A stretch of DNA of 39,797 nt from positions 1-39,797 of the IMG/VR virus record IMGVR_UViG_3300033981_001677. The stretch is one strand, 5' to 3'. Positions 21,701 through 28,775 of this stretch are shown here, piece by piece (the stretch's first letter is position 1; each line of letters starts with the position of its first letter). Below the pieces are notes generated by a model. The model searched no databases, was not told the origin of the DNA, and worked only from the letters and a program-made list of their open reading frames with translations. The position numbers and the translations under genes were made by a program. The DNA is from a virus.

Positions 21701-22047
21701 GACATCTTGATTATGTTATGATAGCCAACATTATTCTTTGCCAATATAGTTATATGGTAAGGACCTCTTTGTTCCCATTCATTTTTTGATGGGCCGGATC
21801 TTTCCTCTTCGTCTCGATCAAACCTACTTTTTCTAGCTTGGTACATTTCAGAACCAAGAATTGGCTTTACGCCACATGCCATCCCAGCATCATAGAAGTC
21901 TAACCACGAGTGTATATTGCCGTGATCGGTCGTAGCTAATCCCAACATACCAAGGTCCTTGGCTCTAGTTAGGTATTGTTCTACGTCTCCATGCCCATCT
22001 AGCATGGAGAACACGGTGTGGTTATGTAGGTTTGTCCAATTCTTCAT
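18733..22047 (-). CDS. dnaE: DNA polymerase III alpha subunit (DnaE-type)
   Basis: This is a full-length 1104-residue C-family polymerase. The N-terminal PHP domain has NLHNHTVFSMLDG (H8, H10) and TTDHGNIHS. Conserved palm motifs follow: GWGRGSAAGSILSYA (365-378) and MPDIDLDFDDRHRD with the catalytic aspartates D406 and D408, then LKIDFLGLRNL with the third acidic residue. LYRPGPMGSGM and GYGFNRAHAASYA lie in the fingers. An OB-fold with a GGIITASKKIITKKGARM segment is at the C-terminus. It is the phage replicase, acting with the DnaB helicase and the AEP-type primase upstream. It lies 3 bases after a zinc-ribbon gene. Confidence 0.97.
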   Translation of the reverse strand: MKNWTNLHNHTVFSMLDGHGDVEQYLTRAKDLGMLGLATTDHGNIHSWLDFYDAGMACGVKPILGSEMYQARKSRFDRDEEERSGPSKNEWEQRGPYHITILAKNNVGYHNIIKMSSKAFTEGYYVKPRVDHDLISQHSEGIIVLSGCLNGEVSQALLRKDYKTALNHAAKMQQIVGKENYFIEIQNHGIAEQLAIIPDLIKVANHIGAKIIPSGDCHYVHQRDAHAHDIMLCVATNSNIHTPDRFSFSGDHFYLQSYDEMASVFSEDQLKNTMHVYDMIDLKLDFGDIHFPNFPIPTKESSTEYFERLAWDGLREKYGQNLPQNIIDRAQHEIRVVKEMGFPEYFLVVSDLVRWAKSNDITVGWGRGSAAGSILSYAFGITNLDPIKFGLLFERFLVEGRKSMPDIDLDFDDRHRDKVIEYARQKYGEDKVAHICTFNRTGAKQSIRDAARALGLDYASGDRIAKLVPPPVLGVSKNLNDCMQVTEFSAAYSTEENSKLIIDTAFGLEGVVRQTGIHAAGIVISKEPLIEYLPVMKKGADNPLVTQWDMGRVEQCGLLKIDFLGLRNLGVIDQCIKTVEKRTGQKIILDDLPLDDENTYKELCKGNAMGVFQLESAGMRELMIQMQPRSIQDIMALISLYRPGPMGSGMDKLYIDRKNGKAKISYVHEKMEEALGSSLGIMLYQEDVLAVARSLAGFSASEADDLRKVIGKKQMDKIAKIRKSFVTGCIENSGLTKSIADKIFSDIEFFGGYGFNRAHAASYAMISYVTAYLKTHYTAEYMAALITSVAGNKEKLFLYLNDCRKLNINVLPPSINKSGIDFEVEDDNNILFGLGSVSGIGASIAESIILKRDTEKPYSSMYDFFRRCDPTVLKKSTLEHLSYAGALDELIPEMEDEDLNRSVELSILEKEKEELGIYVTKHPLEGTWDKMKPNIDVELIQIPECATNSYLKVGGIITASKKIITKKGARMFKFNIEDPTGELEIIVFPKDAKNYSDDFFKAGEIVYISGTLNRETDDENSSYRVFLSNIEKIDHATLFSGKAIYLEIDTLNSEKIQQICDIINAHNGNKQVYLKVNNNLGTFVYRFNKTTNRKAEALLDTIIL

Positions 22048-22050
22048 TAA

Positions 22051-22260
22051 TTAGTTTATGCCTCTGCCTTTATTGCTGCTATCTAATGTATTGTTTCTGG
22101 TTTCTCTGTAAGTAATTAAAACTATTCCTCCACAGAACTTGCATGGCACTGGCTGTCCAGCCTGAGCAAATGGGCTTCTTTCCATATAGCTCATAGGTTG
22201 ATCTGAATTACACTCAGAACATACGCCTATAACATCATCTGGATTATTTATATTATTCAT
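22051..22260 (-). CDS. Zinc-ribbon small protein
   Basis: The 69 residues have two CxxC knuckles, C14-x2-C17 (VCSECN) and C40-x2-C43 (CKFCGG), spaced like a zinc ribbon, with a beta-type strand after the second knuckle (IVLITYRE). The C-terminal 15 residues are polar and basic. The gene overlaps the primase stop by 8 bases and ends 3 bases before dnaE, so it is embedded between primase and polymerase. It may help the primase or act as a nucleic-acid-binding adaptor; that is inference from position. Confidence 0.7.
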   Translation of the reverse strand: MNNINNPDDVIGVCSECNSDQPMSYMERSPFAQAGQPVPCKFCGGIVLITYRETRNNTLDSSNKGRGIN

Positions 22261-23455
22261 TTTTTTTGTCCTTTTTAGTTGATCTGTATGCGAACCTTAT
22301 TGGTGAGGGGGAAGATTTTATATTTGTTTCTACAAATTTTTCTCCAACCTTAACCCATTTCTTTCTTCCTTCTAACTGGCAATCTCCACACCCAACTCCT
22401 ACTGAATTTGCTCTTTCACAGGTATATGGTCTACCGCCTATCCCAATCTCTCTTCTTCTTATCCAATCATTTATATGGGACGTAGATTTTTGTACGTTAT
22501 AATCACTACAGTTACTTAGTATCTCATGTAAAAGCTCGATAGAATCATCAGTATAAGTTAGAATCGAACAGAGGAATAATCTAGACTCATGGTCTATGTC
22601 ATGTTTTTCTTTAGCTTCTTGATATATTCTCTTTATTGCTGGGCAGTTTTTAAATAGAACATGAGGAGAAAATACTTTTGGTGAATCATCTACTTGCTTT
22701 AAGCCTTTAGACCCATGCTTGTTAAAGTAAGAAAGATAATCTTTACTTCTTTCTTTATCTGCTTCCATTTTATATGAATATTCTCTATACCATTCGTTTG
22801 ACTTATAATCAAAATCTATATCTTGGTACTCACTAGATCTAAAGTTTCTGCTAATCAAAAAGATAGCCTCTAAACCACTATCAAACTCATCCATAGTCAA
22901 CAAGGTTTTATATAAACCAGTACTTTGATGCTTAGTGCCAGGCAATCTCCACATTCTTCTGGCATCATATACACTTAAGTCTAAGCTTGTTATGTCATAC
23001 GATGATCTTATGTCTGAAGCAATGAACCTAAACAAAACATGTAGGTCATTAGACGGAGTTATACCTAAGGCTGAGCCTTCGCATTCTATATGAAAACCCT
23101 TTTTGCCAGTAAAGTATATCTTTATGGCATCTGTTGGAATTTTATTCTTTAATATGCTTACTAGCTTTACGGTTTCGCCATAAGCTATAGCTATATCTGA
23201 GTTATCTAAATCAAAATACAGATTAGAATATCTAGTTGCCTTGTTTATGTCTTCATTATTATAAAGCCAAACGGAAGTATAAACGCCAACATTGTTGTGT
23301 TTGTCTGAATACTTTTCAACCTGGTCAAAAGGTATCACTAATGGATTGTCGCCATTTTTTTCTCTGATAACCTTAGATAAAGAATCAACGTATCTAGCTA
23401 CCTCAACAAATTTCCAGTCTTTTAAAAACTTTTTCTCATCAGTAGTTGGTCTCAC
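22253..23455 (-). CDS. Archaeo-eukaryotic-type primase with PriL-like Fe-S domain
   Basis: The 400-residue protein starts at GTG 23455, supported by the GTGA overlap with the 57-codon gene upstream. The catalytic part has the AEP pattern: NLYFDLDNSD with D82 and D84, YFTGKKGFHIE with H122, SLDLSVYDARRMWRLPGT with D159 and D164 plus the Arg-rich stretch, then a basic LYKTLLT. The C-terminal part resembles the PriL iron-sulfur domain: NCPAIKRIYQ near 269 and TCERANSVGVGCGDC (C346, C356, C359). PriS- and PriL-like features thus occur in one chain. It would make primers for the bacterial-type DnaE replicase. It overlaps the zinc-ribbon gene by 8 bases. Confidence 0.85.
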   Translation of the reverse strand: MRPTTDEKKFLKDWKFVEVARYVDSLSKVIREKNGDNPLVIPFDQVEKYSDKHNNVGVYTSVWLYNNEDINKATRYSNLYFDLDNSDIAIAYGETVKLVSILKNKIPTDAIKIYFTGKKGFHIECEGSALGITPSNDLHVLFRFIASDIRSSYDITSLDLSVYDARRMWRLPGTKHQSTGLYKTLLTMDEFDSGLEAIFLISRNFRSSEYQDIDFDYKSNEWYREYSYKMEADKERSKDYLSYFNKHGSKGLKQVDDSPKVFSPHVLFKNCPAIKRIYQEAKEKHDIDHESRLFLCSILTYTDDSIELLHEILSNCSDYNVQKSTSHINDWIRRREIGIGGRPYTCERANSVGVGCGDCQLEGRKKWVKVGEKFVETNIKSSPSPIRFAYRSTKKDKKNE

Positions 23456-23625
23456 TGTATTTTGCCTTTACCAGAATTGTTTACGAAGTTATAAATTATT
23501 GTTTTATTATTTTTGTTGTTAAGTTCAAACGAATAACTTCTATAGTAAACAGATTCTTGGATGTAGCTTTCTAAATTTGATACTAGAAAGTTTCTTTTAT
23601 TTATTCTGTTAAGTAGTGGTTCCAT
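23452..23625 (-). CDS. Small hypothetical protein between HD phosphohydrolase and primase
   Basis: ATG 23625 opens 57 codons: MEPLLNRINKRNFLVSNLES...VNNSGKGKIQ, ending at TGA 23452-23454. The start lies inside the 3' end of the HD gene (17-base overlap), and the stop overlaps the primase GTG (GTGA), so the frame fills the gap exactly. The product is Asn-, Lys- and Tyr-rich with one probable helix and two strands. It shows no motif. Because overlaps connect it to both neighbours, it is probably a real translated gene. Confidence 0.6.
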   Translation of the reverse strand: MEPLLNRINKRNFLVSNLESYIQESVYYRSYSFELNNKNNKTIIYNFVNNSGKGKIQ

Positions 23626-24301
23626 GATCTTTCCATCTACTCTCTATGATATCATCGCCATCCAATATGTAATGGATCTTTGAAGCTATGTTATCTGCTA
23701 CGTGCACTATTTGATCTAGGTAAGTTATTGGTACGGTTTCTGGTATAGGAGACCATGGACCAAGGTGACATCTTACGAGTCTTAGTATTGTTTGAACATC
23801 GTCTTCATTTACGTATAGCGTAGATGAATGAATGTCACTGGCAAACTTTTTATCATCCTCTTGGCAGTATTTGACAAAATCGCCAACGGTGTAAGGATGC
23901 ATCTTGTCATAAGAGAACCAACCATCTTTATCTATCTTTCCTTTTGTAACATCATGCAGTAAGCATGCTGCAAAAATCAAATCAGATTCTTCTTCACTCA
24001 TGCTATGAGATTGGCAGAGCATCTTGGCTGCTCTAACCACTCTTTTTGTATGGAGAGCGTTACCGCCCTCACCATGCTCATCTGGTGGATGATACTTGCC
24101 GGAGAAGGATGATGGTATTTTCCAAAAAGAATCTGCTCTTACTAAGATTGATCTTACAAAAGATCTTAAGCCCTCGCTAGATATAAAGGAAATTTCCTTT
24201 AAAAGAGGCGCGAGTATAATGTCTTCTTCTTCTATCATCGAAACTATTTTTTCATCCTTTAAGAATGAATCTAACAAGTTGTCGTCTTTATTTTTTGCCA
24301 T
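23609..24301 (-). CDS. HD-domain phosphohydrolase
   Basis: The product is 230 residues from ATG 24301, preceded by AAGGAAAACAAAG. A frame from 24355 would overlap the nuclease by 68 bases. The HD signature is LLHDVTKGK with H116-D117, and H84 (NALHTKR), H135 (KMHPYTVGD), H179 (RCHLGPW) and D203 (VHVADNIAS) complete a metal site in H...HD...H...H...D order. Such proteins hydrolyse nucleotides or act on 2',3'-cyclic phosphates; in phages they sit with replication or DNA-modification genes. It may be a dNTPase or nucleotidase; the substrate is not visible. It follows the Cas4-like gene. Confidence 0.82.
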   Translation of the reverse strand: MAKNKDDNLLDSFLKDEKIVSMIEEEDIILAPLLKEISFISSEGLRSFVRSILVRADSFWKIPSSFSGKYHPPDEHGEGGNALHTKRVVRAAKMLCQSHSMSEEESDLIFAACLLHDVTKGKIDKDGWFSYDKMHPYTVGDFVKYCQEDDKKFASDIHSSTLYVNEDDVQTILRLVRCHLGPWSPIPETVPITYLDQIVHVADNIASKIHYILDGDDIIESRWKDHGTTT

Positions 24302-25091
24302 CTTTGTTTTCCTTATCTTTTTTCCAATTAGACCATTTAGAGCACGGGCCATCAAACGGGCATCGTTTGCAGTAGTAAGTTAGACCTCTTCTTGGTACGA
24401 AGTTACTGCACGCGCTTAGCTCATCTACCCAAAAGTTTAATGAGTCAACATCTTCCTGTACAAAATCAACGTATTCAACCTTTGGATTTGAGGACATGAT
24501 ATCGAAGTAACCATATCTAACATTCTTGTTTTTGCTACCCCTATTCTTTGTGTATGCATATTGCATCGACACAAAATCAACATTATACAAATGCTCATGG
24601 CTGTCCTTGTAGTTGAATACCCATTTGACAACATTGGTGTAGCCATTTTTTATATAAATAATATCAAAGCTATCGGTTATTAACACTTGCCCTATTGGAA
24701 GATTGTAGTCCTCCGATATGCCTATCGGTACCAGCTCTGGGTCCGAAAAATAGTTATAAAATGAAAGCAAAACGCCAGCAGCCTTGGATGTAAGGCTTGC
24801 CATATTACCGTAAGCACTCTCGTGCTTGTCATTTATTATATCTTGTGCCGAAGTATCCTTAGGGAACCAAAGCTTTTCCCATCTGTTTAATACGGCAGCG
24901 TATGAAGGAGTTTGACCGCTTTGTCTTTTATACAAAAAGAAATTTATTACATTCTTTAATGTATTCTCAAATCTTTCAGTTACAACATTCCTACTAAGTA
25001 TAGTTTCTGGAAGCTTTTGATTATATCTGTAGTCAAAAAGCAGGCCGCATGTTTGAAAATCTTTAATCGCCTTAGGCGTTATTTTTATCAT
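24288..25091 (-). CDS. Cas4/AddB-like Cys-cluster protein with weak PD-(D/E)XK active site
   Basis: The 267 residues start KITPKAIKDFQTCGLLFDYRY with C15, and C241-x2-C244-x5-C250 (YYCKRCPFDGPCSKW) closes the chain. This is the four-Cys arrangement of AddB/Cas4 nucleases that holds an iron-sulfur cluster. The central part is divergent: VLITDSFDIIYIKNG suggests the first Asp strand, but the 'IDYKTG' motif of the sister protein at 17144 is replaced by VFNYKDS, so Asp is Asn. Nuclease activity is therefore uncertain; a DNA-end-binding role is an alternative. Its start overlaps the helicase stop (TAATGA). Confidence 0.7.
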   Translation of the reverse strand: MIKITPKAIKDFQTCGLLFDYRYNQKLPETILSRNVVTERFENTLKNVINFFLYKRQSGQTPSYAAVLNRWEKLWFPKDTSAQDIINDKHESAYGNMASLTSKAAGVLLSFYNYFSDPELVPIGISEDYNLPIGQVLITDSFDIIYIKNGYTNVVKWVFNYKDSHEHLYNVDFVSMQYAYTKNRGSKNKNVRYGYFDIMSSNPKVEYVDFVQEDVDSLNFWVDELSACSNFVPRRGLTYYCKRCPFDGPCSKWSNWKKDKENKDGKK

Positions 25092-26539
25092 TAAGAAAAG
25101 TCTCCACTTAATAAATCATCTAACAAAGATGAAGTAGAATATGTATCGTTGGTTACAACTTCGTAGTCCTCATAAGACTTGGTAGTATCATTATATCTTA
25201 CTAGAGGTGGGTCGTATACGAATGTAGACCCAGTTATTCTGTTTTTTGGTATCTGTAATTGCATTACATAATCCTCTTCTGACTCGTCGCCCGAAGCTAG
25301 CTTTTTATCTGTTATAAAGATAGTCACCGCACACTTTTGTTGGATAGCAAGAGACCCACCAGTGTCAGATTGCTGGACTACTTCTCTCTTTTCTTTCATT
25401 CTATTCGAGTTTTCTTGTGCCGTTATTATAAAAGCACAGTTCATGTCTCTAGCCAACTTCTCTAGGCGAACCATCATCTCTTCAAATTCGCCCCATCTTG
25501 GCTTACCTTTTCCGCCTCGGGTGAACATCGATTGTATGGTATCAATTACAATTACGTCTGGCAGCTTAGCATTGTGCCCCATAATGTCTCTAAGCCATCT
25601 CTCTAGGTCCTCAAAGTATGGAGTTTCCGGATCATGTCTCACCATGAATCGGTCCCCCCACTGCTCCATCTTGTCTTTAAATGTTTTTAGGTGCTTATCT
25701 TTTTCTTGCTGAGACCACTTACCTGCTTCGGAATAAACATTTTGTCCTATAATTTGGGTCATCAGAACTCTCTCCCAGTGGGATATCGCTTCTTCGAAGT
25801 TAATGAACAACGCTGAATAACCAACCTCAACCCAATGGTTTACTAGGCACTTAGCAAACGTGCTTTTGCCCTTGCCAGAAGGGGCTATGATAGCGTGCAC
25901 GGCCCCCTTAAAGAAGCCTCCCTCATCTGTATAGCCCATCGCTCTATTAAGTGACTTGAATTGAGTTGGTAAAAAATTTGGTATTACCAACAGCTCTTCT
26001 GCTCTACCAGCTATATCACTTGCTGTAGTAACATTCTCTAATGGATTATAGTTAATCTCATTTTCTAATTCTCTAATCTTGTTAGTTAAAACAGATATTC
26101 TTTCTATGTCTTCATCTGATTTGCTTGATTTTTGTGTGATTAAAATCTGTAGCTCTTGTAGATAGTCTATCTGTTTTCTTTTATTAGCCTTGTGCTCTAT
26201 GACTTTTAGTATTGACTCTGCACTCGACAAGTCTATGTTCATTAATATGTCAAACATAGCCTGGGTGCCTACATGCCCACCTAAAGCTTCATATATTTCA
26301 GTCTCTGTTTGTAGCCAAGATCTAAAAGCTATTGGATCTACTATATCTAGCTGAGTTGCTTTATGGAAAGCCAGGATTGCGTTATAGAATTCGAAGACAC
26401 CATTTTCTCCATGGTTTATTCCTACTATCTCTGCCTTTAAGTTCTCATGAAAAAAGTTTATTGAACCAGGGTGTCTTAGGCATAGCGCAAATATCTGATA
26501 TTCAATCGGATAATTGTTATTGTTTTCTTCTGTTGCCAT
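25091..26539 (-). CDS. dnaB: Replicative DNA helicase (DnaB-type)
   Basis: The 482 residues have an N-terminal helical DnaB-type domain (about 10-130: PIEYQIFALCLRHPGSINF), a linker helix, and a RecA-like motor. Walker A is IIAPSGKGKSTF (217-228) and Walker B is DVIVIDTIQSMF. Further motifs are AFIITAQENS (sensor) and IQQKCAVTIFITDKK near the C-terminal arm. It would form the hexameric helicase of the phage replisome with the adjacent primase and DnaE. AAGGAAAAAA precedes the ATG, and the start overlaps the nuclease end by 23 bases. Confidence 0.92.
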   Translation of the reverse strand: MATEENNNNYPIEYQIFALCLRHPGSINFFHENLKAEIVGINHGENGVFEFYNAILAFHKATQLDIVDPIAFRSWLQTETEIYEALGGHVGTQAMFDILMNIDLSSAESILKVIEHKANKRKQIDYLQELQILITQKSSKSDEDIERISVLTNKIRELENEINYNPLENVTTASDIAGRAEELLVIPNFLPTQFKSLNRAMGYTDEGGFFKGAVHAIIAPSGKGKSTFAKCLVNHWVEVGYSALFINFEEAISHWERVLMTQIIGQNVYSEAGKWSQQEKDKHLKTFKDKMEQWGDRFMVRHDPETPYFEDLERWLRDIMGHNAKLPDVIVIDTIQSMFTRGGKGKPRWGEFEEMMVRLEKLARDMNCAFIITAQENSNRMKEKREVVQQSDTGGSLAIQQKCAVTIFITDKKLASGDESEEDYVMQLQIPKNRITGSTFVYDPPLVRYNDTTKSYEDYEVVTNDTYSTSSLLDDLLSGDFS

Positions 26540-27179
26540 TTTTTTCCTTTAGCTCTTTATATCTTTTTCTTTGGATAGTATTATATCTTTTTTTTGCGTC
26601 TTGATAGAAGCTACTTTCAGATATCTTATTCTTGCTATATTTATTAACCTTTTCTTCTGACGGAACATAGTTTTTTATCGCTTCAAGTATTCTAGAGAAT
26701 ACCGCTTCTTCTGTGAGCTTGTCATTATACCTAAAAACTAAAAGAGCTATACCCTGTTCTTGACAAAGTCTTGCTTTTTTTTCGTCTCTCTGAACAGCTT
26801 CTTCAAAATCTTCTTTTGAATTAAAGAATCTTCCAGTATAATAAAAGTGCTGACGGCCATGATACTCTGCAGCTATCTTATACTTAGGGCAGTATATATC
26901 AAGCTTCAACCTATCGCCAATATGGTGTTCGCTCACTATGGATTCATTAGGCAATAGCTTTTGCATTATATCAGTCAAGGCTGCCTGACCTCTAGACATT
27001 TTTTTGTGTCTAGTTTTTACCCAGTTAAGCCCTAACTGATTGATCTTCTTATTTAAAGCGTTGATTGTCCAACCTAATTCCTTGGCTATTTCAGTCAAGG
27101 ACATAGACGTTTCCATAAGCAAGTCTACCATGTATTCGGTATCATCGTTGTCTTTATGCGGACTTGAACCTCTTCGCAT
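26517..27179 (-). CDS. HTH + DUF559/Vsr-fold nuclease
   Basis: The 220 residues have an N-terminal helix-turn-helix (SMSLTEIAKELGWTINALNK, about 26-44). A Vsr/DUF559-like PD-(D/E)XK domain follows: E84 (IVSEHHIGDR), D94 (LKLDIYCPKYK) and E105 with Q110-H111 (AAEYHGRQHF), then the helical RDEKKARLCQEQGIALLVFRY. The C-terminal 45 residues are Lys/Arg-rich. This HTH-plus-nuclease plan resembles free-standing phage endonucleases that can spread as homing-type genes, but mobility is not shown. It lies between the GT-D-like gene and the helicase, overlapping the latter by 23 bases. Confidence 0.8.
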   Translation of the reverse strand: MRRGSSPHKDNDDTEYMVDLLMETSMSLTEIAKELGWTINALNKKINQLGLNWVKTRHKKMSRGQAALTDIMQKLLPNESIVSEHHIGDRLKLDIYCPKYKIAAEYHGRQHFYYTGRFFNSKEDFEEAVQRDEKKARLCQEQGIALLVFRYNDKLTEEAVFSRILEAIKNYVPSEEKVNKYSKNKISESSFYQDAKKRYNTIQRKRYKELKEKNGNRRKQ

Positions 27180-27184
27180 AAGGA

Positions 27185-27808
27185 CTACTTGCTAGCTATG
27201 GTAAATACTTTTCCAAAGTCTAATATAGACATGTTTGAATTTTCCCAAATTTTAGGAGCTAACGCGGACGCTAGAACTGGGCAGTCGAGAATGCAGTAGT
27301 CTATATTTTCATGAGCTATTATAGATTCATAAATTGAGTCTAGCTTATCATAAAAGTCATTGTATGGAACCTGCAAGTAATGCTTAGGTGATCCTATGAC
27401 TTTTTGTATAGTCTTTTTCTCATGAAAAGAAACTACTAGTGTTGAACTATATTTAATGTAATGCTCAACAAATGAATCAAAAATATCTTTTTTAGAAACA
27501 TAATAATATTCTAACATCCCTGCATCATATATCTTTTCGTTATCAAGACTCTTGATCTCGCTCACGGAAAAACCAGACCCTTGGCCAATCATATGAGTAG
27601 GGATAGCTTTCATATAGTTGCTGTTCTTTACTTCTAAAGCATTGACTATCGACTTTACAAAAGGCTTAGGAGGTCTTTTTTCTGATGGTATCTTTCCGGT
27701 TGCAGCAAGCAGTGCTGATCTAGAAAAGTTAACAAAAGCAAAGCGCTCTTTTCTTGACATTTTATAAGTCAATTCTTTTATTGTTTCTTTGCTATTTATG
27801 ATTGTCAT
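27185..27808 (-). CDS. GT-D-like glycosyltransferase fold protein (tentative)
   Basis: From ATG 27808 the product is 207 residues; the ATGA overlap with the upstream GT2 gene supports this start. Its layout resembles the GT-D (DUF1792) family: an N-terminal segment RFAFVNFSRSALLAATG where GT-Ds carry 'RFGDGE', a middle strand TLVVSFHEKKTIQKVIGS, the PYNDFYDKLDSIYESI helix and a C-terminal YCILDCPVLASALAPKIWE with SILDFGKVF. The acidic Asp-Gly-Glu signature itself is missing, so activity is uncertain. The pairing with a GT2 gene favours a sugar-transfer role. Confidence 0.5.
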   Translation of the reverse strand: MTIINSKETIKELTYKMSRKERFAFVNFSRSALLAATGKIPSEKRPPKPFVKSIVNALEVKNSNYMKAIPTHMIGQGSGFSVSEIKSLDNEKIYDAGMLEYYYVSKKDIFDSFVEHYIKYSSTLVVSFHEKKTIQKVIGSPKHYLQVPYNDFYDKLDSIYESIIAHENIDYCILDCPVLASALAPKIWENSNMSILDFGKVFTIASK

Positions 27809-28515
27809 TTTAGGTTTACCTCTTTGTTTCCAAAAATACCCCAATTAATTAAAGTTGGGTTATTATCCAATATTGATTGTAAGTGTATTATGTTATGAAA
27901 CTCACCCTTATCAAGGGTCATGTAACGCTCGTGCTTTGATACTCTATCTTCTAGTCTTGCATAACCTAAGTGCTGCATTACGAATGGGTTCTCGTACCAA
28001 AAATTACCACGTCTTACCCATTCATCTACGTAGGTTGGTTCAGATCCGCAAGCTAATCTTTTATCTTTATAGACTCCATTAGTTGCATACCTAAAAATTC
28101 TAGTAGTGTTATGTGGGGCCCACATCTTGTCTACTCTGTAACAATTTTCATCCCACATTTCGCATCTTCTAACATTGACTACATCGAATGGAGACTTATC
28201 TAGTGTGTCTTTTATGGACTCATTATCCATTGTATACAGCATCTCGTCTGCATCTATTGCCACAACCCAGTCACCTGGCTTTGCGTGCTTACCAAGATTA
28301 GCCCAAGCTTCTGCTCTAAGAGCGCCCTCGTGCTTTATGAACATATTCTCAGAAGTAGAGTATACCTCTGCATACTTCTTGGCTATTTCTACAGTATTGT
28401 CAGTTGAGCAATCATCTGTAAATATTATCTTATCTACCTGTGTAGATAATCTTTGTAGGAATTTTTCTAAATACCTATCTTCTTCGTTTCTGGCTACGAC
28501 TAATCCGTAAATCAT
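27805..28515 (-). CDS. Family 2 glycosyltransferase
   Basis: From ATG 28515 the product is 236 residues; an extension to 28557 would run through the hairpin at 28534-28564 and is rejected. It starts MIYGLVVARNEEDRYLEKFL, then KIIFTDDCSTDNTVEIAKKY (nucleotide-sugar site) and VVAIDADEMLY with the metal-binding D-x-D. The later half (TRIFRYATNGVYKDKR) and MQHLGYARLEDR are typical of GT2 enzymes that act on glycan chains. TTAAGGAAAAAG precedes the ATG. It lies directly after a strong terminator and is coupled by ATGA to the GT-D-like gene. Confidence 0.85.
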   Translation of the reverse strand: MIYGLVVARNEEDRYLEKFLQRLSTQVDKIIFTDDCSTDNTVEIAKKYAEVYSTSENMFIKHEGALRAEAWANLGKHAKPGDWVVAIDADEMLYTMDNESIKDTLDKSPFDVVNVRRCEMWDENCYRVDKMWAPHNTTRIFRYATNGVYKDKRLACGSEPTYVDEWVRRGNFWYENPFVMQHLGYARLEDRVSKHERYMTLDKGEFHNIIHLQSILDNNPTLINWGIFGNKEVNLK

Positions 28516-28533
28516 CTTTTTCCTTAAAGATAA

Positions 28534-28564
28534 ACCAAGCGTGGGGACGAACCCCACGCTTGGT
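28534..28564 (-). terminator. 13-bp hairpin terminator
   Basis: A perfect 13-bp stem (ACCAAGCGTGGGG/CCCCACGCTTGGT) closed by TTCGT, followed on the minus strand by TTATCTTTAA. It separates the 60-codon gene (28583) from the GT2 gene. The stem is very strong but the T-run is short, so partial read-through to the GT2 gene is possible. Confidence 0.75.
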
Positions 28565-28582
28565 GATTGCTAATAATGATAA

Positions 28583-28765
28583 TTAAATAACGATGTGCTT
28601 ACGAGCTTGGATTGCACTGATTCTTTCAACGTCTGTGGTCTTGAGAATTACTTCTCCTGCTACACCACGACGGCCCATTGCAAGCTTTTCTGCATCTGTT
28701 TTGCTATTAGCTTTTACTACAGTTACAGTTTCTACTGTAAAGTATTTGAACTTATTCTCTGACAT
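28583..28765 (-). CDS. Hypothetical small protein, possibly abundant
   Basis: The 60 residues form a compact beta-rich then helical protein: KFKYFTVETVTVVKANSKTD, then AEKLAMGRRGVAGEVILK, ending SAIQARKHIVI. The ATG is preceded by a good AAAGG site and a purine-rich spacer, and the strong hairpin terminator lies 19 bases after the stop. Such small genes with a ribosome site and their own terminator often make abundant products. No family is recognised, although 'FTV-x-T-V-x-V-x-A-x-(S/D)' is a repeating strand pattern seen in small phage proteins. Confidence 0.65.
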   Translation of the reverse strand: MSENKFKYFTVETVTVVKANSKTDAEKLAMGRRGVAGEVILKTTDVERISAIQARKHIVI

Positions 28766-28775
28766 TTTTTTTCCT

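Noticed and set aside
23292-23522. Plus-strand frame over the primase start
   Set aside because: It overlaps the primase and the 57-codon gene antisense, has no ribosome site and has a composition typical of an antisense frame.
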